Below are positions 18,674 to 26,460 of a stretch of DNA of 64,000 nucleotides, in pieces (the first letter of the stretch is position 1; each line of letters starts with the position of its first letter). This stretch comes from an uncultured Lachnospiraceae bacterium (lineage in GTDB: Bacteria; Bacillota; Clostridia; Lachnospirales; Lachnospiraceae), in assembly GCA_910586315.1 (NCBI GenBank), contig CAJUIP010000019.1:6954-70953 (forward strand), written 5' to 3'. The translations under genes and the position numbers were made by a program. Below the pieces are notes generated by a model. That model saw only the letters and a list, made by a program, of their open reading frames with translations. It searched no databases and was not told the origin of the DNA.

Positions 18674-19633
18674 TCAGCTAAAAATTCGTACCAGCTCCAG
18701 AGCTTCTCTATTGAGCACCACATCTGATTTTTTCATGGCGTCAAGCGTCTGGAAAAAGGCTGCTCTGTCTTTCGTTGTAAAATACAGCTTCAGTCTGCAG
18801 GTATAGGCAGGCAGCTGCTCCGGATACTGCTCTGATAACCTCTGGCACCATTTTTCCGAATTTTCAAAATCCTGTATTTCCAGCAGCCTGAGGCACACAT
18901 TCTCATACTGCCCTTCCGTCATCCGGGAAGCCTTCTTTTCATAAAGCGACTCCGCCGCCTCATCCATCATCTTTACGAACCGGTTCTGCTCCAGTTTTGT
19001 AAAGACATTCTGTCTTAAAACCTCATCCATGTAATCCAGAAGCCGCTCCTCGCACTCCGTCTGTCCGGCGTCTTCCTCTTTCAACTGCCTGTACATTCTC
19101 TGTACATTCATCCGGAATTCGTTAAGCTTGCTGCTGAGGACAGAGGCCGCATAATGGGCGGACTCCGAGTCCTCCGCATCCAGGGCCAGCGCGATGGAGG
19201 CCAGAGAATTCTCGGTCTCGCCTTTGATAATGTTCATCATCGCCATTCGCAGGCTCTTCTTATCGCTTACCGCAATGGCCTCTTCCACGGGAATGATGTT
19301 CCTCTCACGGTCTTCATCGGCCTTTTGCTGGGTTCTCACCCGGTCCTTCCCGAAGATCACGTCATCCAGATTCACCTGGAACCGGAAAATCGTCTGGTAC
19401 AGCAGATAGGAAACCAAGAAAAACAGCGGTCCCACCACCGGACAAAGCACCATAACCACAAACTTGAGCCCATAGGCTGTCCGGTTGTCGCGGCATACTT
19501 TTTCTTCCCCTTCTCCTTCTTTCCCGGCAAAAGGTACGATTACAAAGATTCCTATCAGGAAATAGAGAACTGCCACCAGAAAATTGACAATCAGCACAAT
19601 TCCAAAAATCTTTGCGTCATTAGCAAACGTCAT
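18674..19633 (-). CDS. PelE-like membrane protein
   Basis: The 319-residue protein has two membrane helices (about residues 8-34 and 53-80) followed by a cytoplasmic helical region. That region resembles PelE: a conserved linker (KKSLRMAMMNIIKGETENSL), a coiled helical stretch (120-230) and TPR-like repeats at the end (YENVCLRLLEIQDFENSEKW, LPAYTCRLKLYF). PelE helps assemble the Pel synthase at the membrane with PelD and PelG. The start is fixed by AAAGGAGGG and by a 4-base ATGA overlap with the upstream pelD-like gene. Assignment rests on topology and position more than on diagnostic residues. Confidence 0.75.
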   Translation of the reverse strand: MTFANDAKIFGIVLIVNFLVAVLYFLIGIFVIVPFAGKEGEGEEKVCRDNRTAYGLKFVVMVLCPVVGPLFFLVSYLLYQTIFRFQVNLDDVIFGKDRVRTQQKADEDRERNIIPVEEAIAVSDKKSLRMAMMNIIKGETENSLASIALALDAEDSESAHYAASVLSSKLNEFRMNVQRMYRQLKEEDAGQTECEERLLDYMDEVLRQNVFTKLEQNRFVKMMDEAAESLYEKKASRMTEGQYENVCLRLLEIQDFENSEKWCQRLSEQYPEQLPAYTCRLKLYFTTKDRAAFFQTLDAMKKSDVVLNREALELVRIFS

Positions 19634-21804
19634 ACAATTCCCTCCTTTGGCAGGCTTTCATAGCCGGAACTCTTAAAACGTTCCATAACCCGTCCCGCAT
19701 TTTCCCTGTCCGTGTTGGAAAGAAGTATGTATAATTTTCCGTCCCCAAAGATCCCCATGTAATCCGTCTGACGGATATGCTTCTCCAAATCAGAAGCCGC
19801 TTTCCAGCAATCATCCTCTTTTGCCGAAATTTCCAGCAGCGTGCATTCTGTCAGGCCCTTGTCCCTGGCCTCAAAAAAGGCATTGACGATCTGGGTAAAG
19901 GCTTCCTCCCGCAGTACGTTGGTATTTTCCACATACCGCTGGCTCTTAAGCGTATCCATATAGCGGCTGGCCCGCACTGTGGCATTCTGGATCAAAGTTC
20001 CTACGATGGTCAGGCGGTTGGCCTCCGCCAGTGTCATACGCTGCCACGGGATTCCCCAGAGCATAAGAATCAACTGCATCTCCTCCTGTTCATAGATGGC
20101 GCAGGCCATCAGGGGAAGCCCCTGGGTCATGGTTTTGTTGATATAGACCCGGTGCTCTTTTAATTCCCCATACATTTCCTTCATATCCGTATATTTGATG
20201 GAGTTCCCCAGCTTCCTGGCCTGGGCCGATGTCGAGGAAAACAGTCTGGCGTAGTCTTTGTTGGCGACCGTATAGATGGCCACGTCCCTGCTGTCCATCA
20301 GCGTTCCCAGCACCTGGGCCGCATAGAACAGCACCTCCTCCGGCTCATACTGCTCCAGGCTGGAGGTAATCTCATAAATTTTCCCTAAGCTGTCCTTCTG
20401 GTTTACCAGCTGCGATTCAAAGCTGTGCTTCATGCGGACATTGCTGTCATTGATATCTGCAATCCCCTCCATCTTCTCATTGAGATAGCGAAGCTCCTCC
20501 GTTCTCTCTTCATTCATCTGATGGAGATGGTCCCGCATGTAGCCGACTACCATTCCTACGATAAACAGCTGGGCCATCCACACATATGTATTGTAATCCA
20601 GCAGTATCTCAAAACCGGACTGGCCGTACATCTGATGGAAGCAGTAGCCTGCCACTGCCAGCACGCCTGAGAAAATAGCCTGCTGCTGGCCGTATATCGT
20701 GGCAAACACCAGCACATACAAAAGGTAAAAATCCAGCCTCTCAAAGTACCGGCTTCCTGCCGTCTGGCTGTTTAACAGGAAAAACAGGAGAAAACAGACC
20801 AGGTTCTCGATATAGGGAGCCAGGCTTCCCAAAGTGGATTTCACTCTGTCCCACAGCGTTTTTTGCCCTTCCCGGACGCCGTCGGTGCCCATGAAAGAAC
20901 CTTTTTGCTTCTTCATAAACTGGGCTGCCTGTCTTACCCCTTCGGGGTAATGGACGAAAATCTCCTGTCCCAGTTCGCTTTTTAACGCGTTTCCGTCAAG
21001 AATCAGGCGTCTGCCTTCCGCCCCGGTATGATCCGTAACGCCGATGTCCGTCCCCATCTCTTCTTTTATAAAATCCGCAAGCTGCAGCTCATCTATTTCC
21101 TCCATGGATGAGATATGGTAGCAGGATTGTTTCAATTCCCGTTCCATCATCGCCCTGTAAATGGATTCTACGGCGTCATTTACATAAATCATGGAAAACC
21201 TGTGGCTTTTGTCCGCCGATATGTTTCCAGTCTTCAAAGCCTCCAGACACATCCGGAAGCAGGGATCGTTCTCCCGGCATCCCTTCTCTGGGATGTGATA
21301 GAGCCCGTCCACCCGCAGGCAGACCGTATCCATCCCTTTCATCTTGCGGTAGTTTCTGCAGATCTCCTCCCCCTGTGCGATGGCCATAGCCTTATAGCTT
21401 TTGGGCGATACCTCCTGGCTCTCCTGCACGTTTTTCTCATAACTTTCACCGTATACCTCCTGCGAAGAAAGATAAAGAAAACGGCTGTTTTCCAATATGG
21501 AACAGGCTGACAAAAGATTCATCAGGGAGGACGTAAACCTTACGGATTCCTGCCTTTCCCTGCTCCAGTCAAAATTCGTATCATAGGCTCCCATGAATAC
21601 GACGATATCCGGTTTTATGCTTTCCACAATAAGCAAAAGATTCTCATCGCTATATGAAAAGTTATATCTCTCAAACACATGCCTGTAAGAATTCTTCTTT
21701 TCCTTCTGCCCGGTTAAAAGATATACGCGATGGCCACCCTTATTCAACTTATCAATCATGGCGTCCATGATTCTTCCACTCCCGCCTGCCAGCAATATAT
21801 TCAT
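19630..21804 (-). CDS. pelD: Epimerase-PelD fusion, putative c-di-GMP receptor
   Basis: From the ATG at 21804 (AGGAGGGG upstream) the protein has 724 residues. Residues 1-290 are a Rossmann NAD-dependent epimerase-like domain (NILLAGGSGRI). The catalytic YxxxK is degenerate (SYKAMA, Ala where Lys is expected), so it may bind without catalysing. Residues 330-425 are membrane helices, 425-460 a coiled coil, 465-610 a GAF domain, and 625-724 a degenerate GGDEF domain. The latter keeps an RxxD I-site (RQTD, 678-681), while the GGDEF catalytic loop has become FGDGK. That is the PelD pattern: it binds c-di-GMP and cannot make it. This gives post-translational c-di-GMP control of the polysaccharide synthase. 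It is first in the operon. Confidence 0.87.
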   Translation of the reverse strand: MNILLAGGSGRIMDAMIDKLNKGGHRVYLLTGQKEKKNSYRHVFERYNFSYSDENLLLIVESIKPDIVVFMGAYDTNFDWSRERQESVRFTSSLMNLLSACSILENSRFLYLSSQEVYGESYEKNVQESQEVSPKSYKAMAIAQGEEICRNYRKMKGMDTVCLRVDGLYHIPEKGCRENDPCFRMCLEALKTGNISADKSHRFSMIYVNDAVESIYRAMMERELKQSCYHISSMEEIDELQLADFIKEEMGTDIGVTDHTGAEGRRLILDGNALKSELGQEIFVHYPEGVRQAAQFMKKQKGSFMGTDGVREGQKTLWDRVKSTLGSLAPYIENLVCFLLFFLLNSQTAGSRYFERLDFYLLYVLVFATIYGQQQAIFSGVLAVAGYCFHQMYGQSGFEILLDYNTYVWMAQLFIVGMVVGYMRDHLHQMNEERTEELRYLNEKMEGIADINDSNVRMKHSFESQLVNQKDSLGKIYEITSSLEQYEPEEVLFYAAQVLGTLMDSRDVAIYTVANKDYARLFSSTSAQARKLGNSIKYTDMKEMYGELKEHRVYINKTMTQGLPLMACAIYEQEEMQLILMLWGIPWQRMTLAEANRLTIVGTLIQNATVRASRYMDTLKSQRYVENTNVLREEAFTQIVNAFFEARDKGLTECTLLEISAKEDDCWKAASDLEKHIRQTDYMGIFGDGKLYILLSNTDRENAGRVMERFKSSGYESLPKEGIV

Positions 21805-21875
21805 CCGCTTATCCCCTCCTGCTAATTTTTCACCATGAAACATTGGTAGTCCGGTCCGGCCGCAGCTACATTAAA

Positions 21876-21904
21876 AATATATCATTCGATTTGAATTGTG
21901 TCAA
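21876..21904 (-). promoter_or_regulatory. Sigma-A promoter of the exopolysaccharide operon
   Basis: On the minus strand a TTGACA -35 box (21899-21904) is followed after exactly 17 bases by a TATATT -10 box (21876-21881). It is near consensus and lies about 70 bases upstream of the pelD-like start. The -35 overlaps the stop codon of the AP2 gene. No strong terminator precedes it, so some readthrough from the AP2 gene is possible. Confidence 0.8.
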
Positions 21905-22641
21905 TTCATTATGTATTTTTTGTCGAAAATAACCGTTCCGTCTTGTGACCGGGCGGAATAAATTTCTGATATACTTTCCTTGTCGGAAGACGGATTCACT
22001 TTTTTCTCCATATATTGTTTCAGAAATGTATCATACAGCTTCTCCTCAGCCGTAAGCCTTGCCTCCACAGCATCCTCAAAGCGCTCAAAGGAGCCAAGGT
22101 AATACACCTTCCCCCGGAATCCGATGCTGGCCCTCCAGCGGTTGTTTTCCTTCCGGTAGACGCCCCTGTGGCCGGTCGTATTATTTACAAACGTTTTCCG
22201 GCTGGCAATCCGCTCCACACAGGTCCCGTCAACGAAATGAATGGCTTTGTTCATGTTTTCCTTCCGCTGTTCCTCCTGAAGACATCCGCAGCTTTTTGTA
22301 ACTCCCGATGTAAGGCTGGCCGATTTGCAGACGCACTGCTTTCCGCAGTCGCACTGACATTTCCAGCCTGCCAGGAGCCCATCCCCGTCAAGAACCGCCT
22401 CCAGAACCAGAAGCCGCCCGAAACGTAAGCCCGTCAAATCCCGGGCACGCTTTTTCTGTACTGTTCTGCGGTAGCAGCCGCAGCTCTTTGTATGTCCGTT
22501 TTTTAAATGCGACTCCTCCACAACGGTTTCCTTTCCGCACTGGCATCTGCAGAGCCAGTAATGTTTTGGACTGTTCTCCCGCTCCACTTCCCGAAGTACC
22601 GTCAGCATTCCGAACTGCTTTCCTGACATTTCTTTCTTCAT
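21901..22641 (-). CDS. AP2-domain DNA-binding protein with Cys-rich repeats
   Basis: The protein has two similar N-terminal modules, each with a G-[KR]-x-FG-x-L-x-VL strand followed by a CxCxCG and later SCGC pattern (about residues 5-60 and 65-125), which look like small zinc-binding beta-hairpins. An AP2 DNA-binding domain (GHRGVYRKENNRWRASIGF, then YYLGSFERFEDAVEAR) follows at about 160-215. AP2 proteins of this form are common in phages and clostridial chromosomes, often related to homing endonucleases; no HNH nuclease motif is seen here. The start is uncertain: ATG 22641 gives a family-like N-terminus (MKKEMSGKQFG), while an ATG at 22662 lies inside a palindrome. Function unknown; DNA binding is likely. 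Confidence 0.75.
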   Translation of the reverse strand: MKKEMSGKQFGMLTVLREVERENSPKHYWLCRCQCGKETVVEESHLKNGHTKSCGCYRRTVQKKRARDLTGLRFGRLLVLEAVLDGDGLLAGWKCQCDCGKQCVCKSASLTSGVTKSCGCLQEEQRKENMNKAIHFVDGTCVERIASRKTFVNNTTGHRGVYRKENNRWRASIGFRGKVYYLGSFERFEDAVEARLTAEEKLYDTFLKQYMEKKVNPSSDKESISEIYSARSQDGTVIFDKKYIMN

Positions 22642-22654
22642 ATACAAAATCGTC

Positions 22655-22680
22655 CATGACATAATATTGATTATGTCATG
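22655..22680. repeat. 26-bp palindrome at the AP2 gene start
   Basis: CATGACATAAT and ATTATGTCATG face each other around a 4-base centre (ATTG), giving 11 perfect paired bases per arm. The same arms recur at 22823-22837 and 22931-22943 on either side of a hairpin-rich stretch. It overlaps the 5' end of the AP2 gene, where an operator would repress it. An Xre regulator is encoded 370 bases away. Confidence 0.8.
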
Positions 22681-22759
22681 AAAGGCCCCTATGCTTTTAC
22701 AGAAAAGTTTCCGCTTCCCGGCTATCCCCTCTGTATTTTTTAACTTCTGAAAAAATTTA

Positions 22760-22788
22760 TTGAATAATACAGATAATGATGCTAAAAT
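22760..22788 (+). promoter_or_regulatory. Sigma-A promoter upstream of the hairpin element and the xre gene
   Basis: TTGAAT (22760-22765) and TAAAAT (22783-22788) are separated by 17 bases. Transcription would begin near 22795 and cross the hairpin element at 22823-22943 before reaching the regulator gene at 23046, giving a leader of about 250 bases. A GGAGG at 22811 is followed by ATG-ACA-TAA, a start-stop pair with no real coding capacity. Confidence 0.6.
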
Positions 22789-22822
22789 GGATTTATATAT
22801 AGAAGAAACAGGAGGTTTTCTT

Positions 22823-22943
22823 CATGACATAATCAATACTATAGGAAGCAAAGACAATTTCCTATAATCTGACTGGCGACGCAAAAAGCGCGCCTTTTAT
22901 CAATAACCGTTGCACGGTCCCTGATAAGCTATATTATGTCATG
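22823..22943 (+). ncRNA. Candidate structured RNA or small mobile element bounded by inverted repeats
   Basis: The 121-base stretch is bounded by CATGACATAAT and ATTATGTCATG. Three consecutive hairpins lie inside: TATAGGAA/TTCCTATA, GGCGACGC-A4-AGCGCGCC, and TATCA-ATA-ACCGT/ACGGT-CCC-TGATA. With the outer arms paired this makes a closed multi-branch fold. It matches no riboswitch class that I can recognise. It sits between a promoter and the xre gene, so it would be transcribed. A MITE-like insertion is the main alternative. Confidence 0.45.
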
Positions 22944-23045
22944 GAAAGCCTTCTTGCTGTGTGTAGAATGAAATGTGTAATCGTTCAACTCTGCGGAACT
23001 TCCTCCGCTTGTCTGCGTTAAACGGCATGAAAGGACCTCAGTAGC

Positions 23046-23369
23046 ATGAAATTTGGTGATGTTTTACGGGAATTGTTAGAAGAACATGACTTAAGCCAGA
23101 AACAGCTTGCGGACGCCCTCAATATCTCCGCAAGCGCAATTGGAAACTATGTCCGGAACAACCGGGAACCTGACTTTGAAACTTTAAAACGAATCGCTCA
23201 GTATTTTTCTGTTTCCACAGATTTTTTACTGAATTTTCAACCAGTCTCCAATCCGGATTTTAGAGACCAGAAGCTTTTGCAGATTTTTCACTCTCTCACA
23301 GAAGATCAGAAAGAGCTGTATATAGAACAGGGAAAACTGTTTATCAGAAGCAACTCCAGAAAAAAGTAA
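23046..23369 (+). CDS. Xre-family helix-turn-helix regulator
   Basis: The 107-residue protein has an N-terminal Cro/C1 helix-turn-helix (about residues 6-60: FGDVLRELLEEHDLSQKQLA, then ISASAIGNYVRNNREPDFET), with the usual recognition helix, and a short C-terminal helical tail that could mediate dimerisation. It resembles phage-type or SinR-like repressors. An AAAGGA SD precedes the ATG. The long leader holds the palindrome arms described at 22823-22943, and an intact palindrome overlaps the start of the divergent AP2 gene, so autoregulation and control of the AP2 gene are reasonable inferences. No other phage genes are adjacent. Confidence 0.85.
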   Translation: MKFGDVLRELLEEHDLSQKQLADALNISASAIGNYVRNNREPDFETLKRIAQYFSVSTDFLLNFQPVSNPDFRDQKLLQIFHSLTEDQKELYIEQGKLFIRSNSRKK

Positions 23370-23494
23370 ATTTATCCTGACTGGTTTTGTCTTCCTTTGT
23401 TTCCATTTCTTCCCTAAGGCCATGGATAGAATTGTATGTTATGATTATTTTGTAACATATTTGTAATATTTATGTAGCCATAGGAGGAATTACC

Positions 23495-24397
23495 ATGAAA
23501 AAAATATCCATGTATGCCATTACTGCCTTCGCCGCTCTCACTGTGTCCGGAACCATTCCGTTCCAGTCTTTTGCCGCTCCAGGGGTCATCGTCATCTCCG
23601 GCGGAAACTCCGGAAACTGTCTCTCCGCCTTTGACTTCTCTGCCTCGTCTCCCCTGAATCCTGAGTCCTTTGGCCTGAATGTTTCCTGTCCGGAATCCTT
23701 CCTGTCAAACTGCATTCCGGCTCTTTCCGGCATCTGTACATCCAGTCCGTGCACTCCTGGTATCTCTGCTCCGGGCTGTTCACAGACTCCCGGCATATTT
23801 GTCCCGGGCTGTCCGCAGATTCCCGATACATTTATTCCGGATTGTCCGCAGATTCCCGATATATCTGTTCCGGACTGTCCGCAGATCCCTGATACATCTG
23901 TTCCCGATTGTCCGCAGACCCCCGATACATCTGTTCCGGGCTGTCCGCAGGTTCCCGGCACATCTGTTCCGGACCTCCCGCAGACTCCCGATACATCCGT
24001 TCCGGACACGGATTTGCCTTCAGATCCTTATGTAATCCAGGTACTTTCCCTGGTCAATGAGGAACGGGCCAGAGAAGGCCTCTCAGCTCTTTCCCTGAAT
24101 ACCTCTCTGTCCGGCGCTGCTTCCGTCCGGGCCGCGGAAATCCAAACCTCTTTCTCCCACACTCGTCCGGGCGGAAAGGATTTCTCCACTGTACTTAAAG
24201 AATCCAGTATCTCCTACCGCGCCGCCGGAGAGAATATTGCCTATGGTCAGACCTCTGCACAGAAGGTCATGAATGACTGGATGAACAGCGCCGGCCACCG
24301 TGCCAATATCCTGAACGCATCCTATACAGAAATCGGCATTGCCCATGTAAAAAGCCCATCCGGCACGGATTACTGGGTACAGCTTTTTATCCGTTGA
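23495..24397 (+). CDS. Secreted CAP-domain (SCP/PR1-like) protein with a Cys-Pro repeat stalk
   Basis: The 300-residue protein has a Sec signal peptide (residues 1-28, ending near SFAA), a low-complexity linker, a stalk of seven 11-residue repeats of the form [GD]CPQ-x-P-D-x-x-[VI]-P (about 94-171) and a C-terminal CAP domain (176-300). The domain has family motifs VNEERAREGLSAL, FSHTRPGGKDF, GENIAYG and WMNSAGHRANIL, with the His and Glu residues that form the CAP cavity. Similar proteins occur in clostridial cell walls and spores; their activity is not settled. AGGAGGAATTACC gives a strong start. The repeated cysteines could form disulfides or bind metal. It is monocistronic, with a terminator downstream. 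Confidence 0.9.
   Translation: MKKISMYAITAFAALTVSGTIPFQSFAAPGVIVISGGNSGNCLSAFDFSASSPLNPESFGLNVSCPESFLSNCIPALSGICTSSPCTPGISAPGCSQTPGIFVPGCPQIPDTFIPDCPQIPDISVPDCPQIPDTSVPDCPQTPDTSVPGCPQVPGTSVPDLPQTPDTSVPDTDLPSDPYVIQVLSLVNEERAREGLSALSLNTSLSGAASVRAAEIQTSFSHTRPGGKDFSTVLKESSISYRAAGENIAYGQTSAQKVMNDWMNSAGHRANILNASYTEIGIAHVKSPSGTDYWVQLFIR
23774..24007 (+). repeat. 33-bp tandem repeat encoding the Cys-Pro stalk
   Basis: Seven imperfect 33-bp units encode 11-residue repeats in phase with the CAP gene. Units differ mostly at third positions and at a few residues (Thr/Ile/Val, Asp/Gly), and the last one has Leu in place of Cys. This kind of array can change length by slippage. Confidence 0.85.
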
Positions 24398-24483
24398 TAC
24401 CGCCGCAGGCAGCGGCATTTTCCTTTCTGCCGCAGTACAATCGGAACCTTCATGAAACACAGTCTTTCCTGTGAATGAAGAAG

Positions 24484-24530
24484 GGGGCTGCCGCAAAATG
24501 AGTTTTTCCATTTTGCGACAACCCCTTTTT
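24484..24530 (+). terminator. Rho-independent terminator after the CAP gene
   Basis: A stem of about 17 bp with two mismatches (GGGGCTGCCGCAAAATG against CATTTTGCGACAACCCC) closes an 8-base loop and is followed by TTTTT. Confidence 0.8.
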
Positions 24531-24677
24531 CGTCCTGAAATCACATCAGCCGCAGCGTGTTCCCGGGATAATCATTGGCGAGACCGGACACCTGCGATAC
24601 GGGCATGCCGCACTCCTTCCGGAACTGATGTGATAAAAACATTATATGACAGAATAAAGAAAGTTTCAACACATGAT

Positions 24678-25022
24678 TCAAATCTCCTCTTCATGCTCCG
24701 TTAAATAAGCCACCAGCCCGTCGATGAATTGTCCGTTTCTCGGCTTAGCGTTGACTGGATAGGGAACGATTTCCTTTAACAATTTCCTGTTTCCCTGCGC
24801 CCATATGGTATCTACCACGGTTCGGATATTCCGCTCCACACAAAAAGGAGTGGTGTTATAAAGCTGGGCTACCTCATTATACAGCCATTTGCACTGGTAA
24901 ATGAATACCTCGCTCTGCATTACGATTTCAATGGCACTGGCTGTGTAGTAAAATCCCAGATAACCTCCGTTGGCACCCAACTGTCTTAACAGACGATGCG
25001 CTGCATTTTCTTTTTTAATCAT
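24678..25022 (-). CDS. Orphan Spo0A C-terminal DNA-binding domain protein
   Basis: All 114 residues correspond to the Spo0A sigma-factor-binding and DNA-binding effector domain: RLLRQLGANGGYLGFYYTAS, AIEIVMQSEV, and the recognition-helix region YNTTPFCVERNIRTVVDTIW. No receiver domain precedes it, and GGAGAG seven bases before the ATG shows this is the natural start, not a truncation. It could bind 0A boxes without phosphorylation control and so compete with Spo0A or tune sporulation genes. The recognition helix keeps the VERNIR core. The gene is alone between the CAP terminator region and a convergently unrelated, same-strand peptidoglycan-binding gene. Such orphans occur in clostridia, but their role is not established. 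Confidence 0.85.
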   Translation of the reverse strand: MIKKENAAHRLLRQLGANGGYLGFYYTASAIEIVMQSEVFIYQCKWLYNEVAQLYNTTPFCVERNIRTVVDTIWAQGNRKLLKEIVPYPVNAKPRNGQFIDGLVAYLTEHEEEI

Positions 25023-25115
25023 TTGTCAACTCTCCATTTCTTCTGTATGTTTTCCCCTTTATTTTAGTATGGGAAAGCTGAGACGAAAACAGAATTGTAG
25101 CGACATCTTTCGACA

Positions 25116-26348
25116 TCATGAATTCAGCTCGGCAATCCTGGTGATCCCCACATAAATATGTGAGATCTTATACCAGGTTGCAAAATCCACCACTCCTGTG
25201 ACCGGAAGACCAAATATCGACTGGAACGCCTCCACGGCATTGGCCGTGGCCTGGCCGTAAATTCCATCGGGGCGGATCCTGGGAATTGCCGTATAAATCG
25301 TGGCTACCGTATCGAGCTGCTCCTGTATCTGCTGAACCTTATTCCCGCTGCTTCCAATAGTCAGGTTCTCTCCGGGCCAGGAAGCGGGGATGCCTGAGAT
25401 CTGTTCCGCCGTATTAATATACATGTCATCTCCATAAAAATACCTCAGAATCTCAATGGGGCTGTATCCCCTTTCGCCCAGATCACAGGATCCCCATTGG
25501 GTCATCCATCCGGGACAGGTAACCTGCCTGCCGTCACAATATTGAGTAAGAATGGGCTGCTTCACCTCCGGCCTGGACAGGAAGCTGTCAAAAATATCAT
25601 CCACCACCACAGAAATGGATTCATAAATGTTCCGTCCAAAAATCCATTTATGATCATAAGCGGTCGAGGAGGTTATCGTGAAATCGTACCCCTTATTTCT
25701 GTACCATTCCGTATACACCCGGTTTAAGGTAAAGGACATAATTGCCAGCACATTTGCTGTGATGGAAGACTGGGGCCAGGTAGCATAAATTTCACTTGAA
25801 GCCACATTTTTAATGTAATCCCGGTAAGGAACATAATAATTTTTTGCGGAAGAGTCAGAGGGAACCCCATCGTGAACCACCACGGTCTGGGGAACCACAA
25901 CTCTGGAAAGCACAATCTCCCCGCTTTCCCCCATGGGCTTAATTTCACTCTCCGCGATTTTGGGAGGGAAGCTCCCATAAAGGGTGTGATCCGGAATTAC
26001 GATATCCTCCTCGGCTCCCTCCGCCTGGGACAGGGGAATCAGCCTGGCCCCCTGGAAGGAAGTAGACTCGGCCAGGATTTCCGAGCCGGAAATCACAAGC
26101 GGCTCATAGCCCGGCGCCACGATGCGGATCGTATATTCTGCATAGGGACGCGCCTCTCCGGGATTTAAGCTGAGTTCCAGCGGAGGCGCATCCAGAGCTA
26201 TATTCTCCGTCTGCCCGGAGCTGTTTGTGGTCAGCTCCTCTAAAATAGTATCCGGCTCCTCCGTCTTTGCTATGGAAATTTTGGCATCTGTAATAGGAAA
26301 ATTATTTGTGTCAGAAACGACATCAACCTGTAAATAGCCTTGTGCCAT
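25116..26348 (-). CDS. Peptidoglycan-binding domain protein
   Basis: The 410-residue protein begins with a carboxypeptidase-regulatory-like beta-sandwich (LQVDVVSDTNNFPITDAKIS, about 1-110). A central domain follows (about 160-330) that looks like the SpoIID/LytB-type amidase-enhancer fold (YVPYRDYIKNVASSEIYATW, SFTLNRVYTEWYRNKGYDFT, ILTQYCDGRQVTCPGWMTQW). It ends in a PG_binding_1 domain (LTIGSSGNKVQQIQEQLDTV to AVEAFQSIFGLPVTGVVDFA). There is no signal peptide, which is usual for spore-associated cortex proteins made in the mother cell. The GAGG SD supports the start. It probably acts on the spore cortex or wall; the enzymatic step is not shown by any catalytic motif I can identify. Confidence 0.8.
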   Translation of the reverse strand: MAQGYLQVDVVSDTNNFPITDAKISIAKTEEPDTILEELTTNSSGQTENIALDAPPLELSLNPGEARPYAEYTIRIVAPGYEPLVISGSEILAESTSFQGARLIPLSQAEGAEEDIVIPDHTLYGSFPPKIAESEIKPMGESGEIVLSRVVVPQTVVVHDGVPSDSSAKNYYVPYRDYIKNVASSEIYATWPQSSITANVLAIMSFTLNRVYTEWYRNKGYDFTITSSTAYDHKWIFGRNIYESISVVVDDIFDSFLSRPEVKQPILTQYCDGRQVTCPGWMTQWGSCDLGERGYSPIEILRYFYGDDMYINTAEQISGIPASWPGENLTIGSSGNKVQQIQEQLDTVATIYTAIPRIRPDGIYGQATANAVEAFQSIFGLPVTGVVDFATWYKISHIYVGITRIAELNS

Positions 26349-26422
26349 GACTGCCTCATAAAAGGGATGTTATGATAGCATATGGCTTCCAGAAAAAAAA
26401 AGAACAAAATTGAAGAAAAAAC

Positions 26423-26451
26423 TTGTTAAATTTGTAATTCTGTGGTATGAT
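26423..26451 (+). promoter_or_regulatory. tRNA promoter
   Basis: TTGTTA (26423-26428) and TATGAT (26446-26451) with a 17-base spacer lie nine bases upstream of the first tRNA. Confidence 0.75.
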
Positions 26452-26460
26452 ACTTGCGAT

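Noticed and set aside
22840..22930. Possible c-di-GMP-I riboswitch because of a GACGCAAAAAGC stretch near c-di-GMP-linked genes
   Set aside because: The conserved GGCAAACC and GACGCAAAGCC blocks and the tetraloop-receptor pairing are not present. The GACGC simply forms a hairpin with AGCG, and the pel promoter lies elsewhere on the other strand.
23470..24009. Long minus-strand frame opposite the CAP repeat stalk
   Set aside because: It is a mirror of the 33-bp tandem repeat, has no SD, and its composition (endless Gly-Thr-Asp-Val repeats) follows from the sense repeats.
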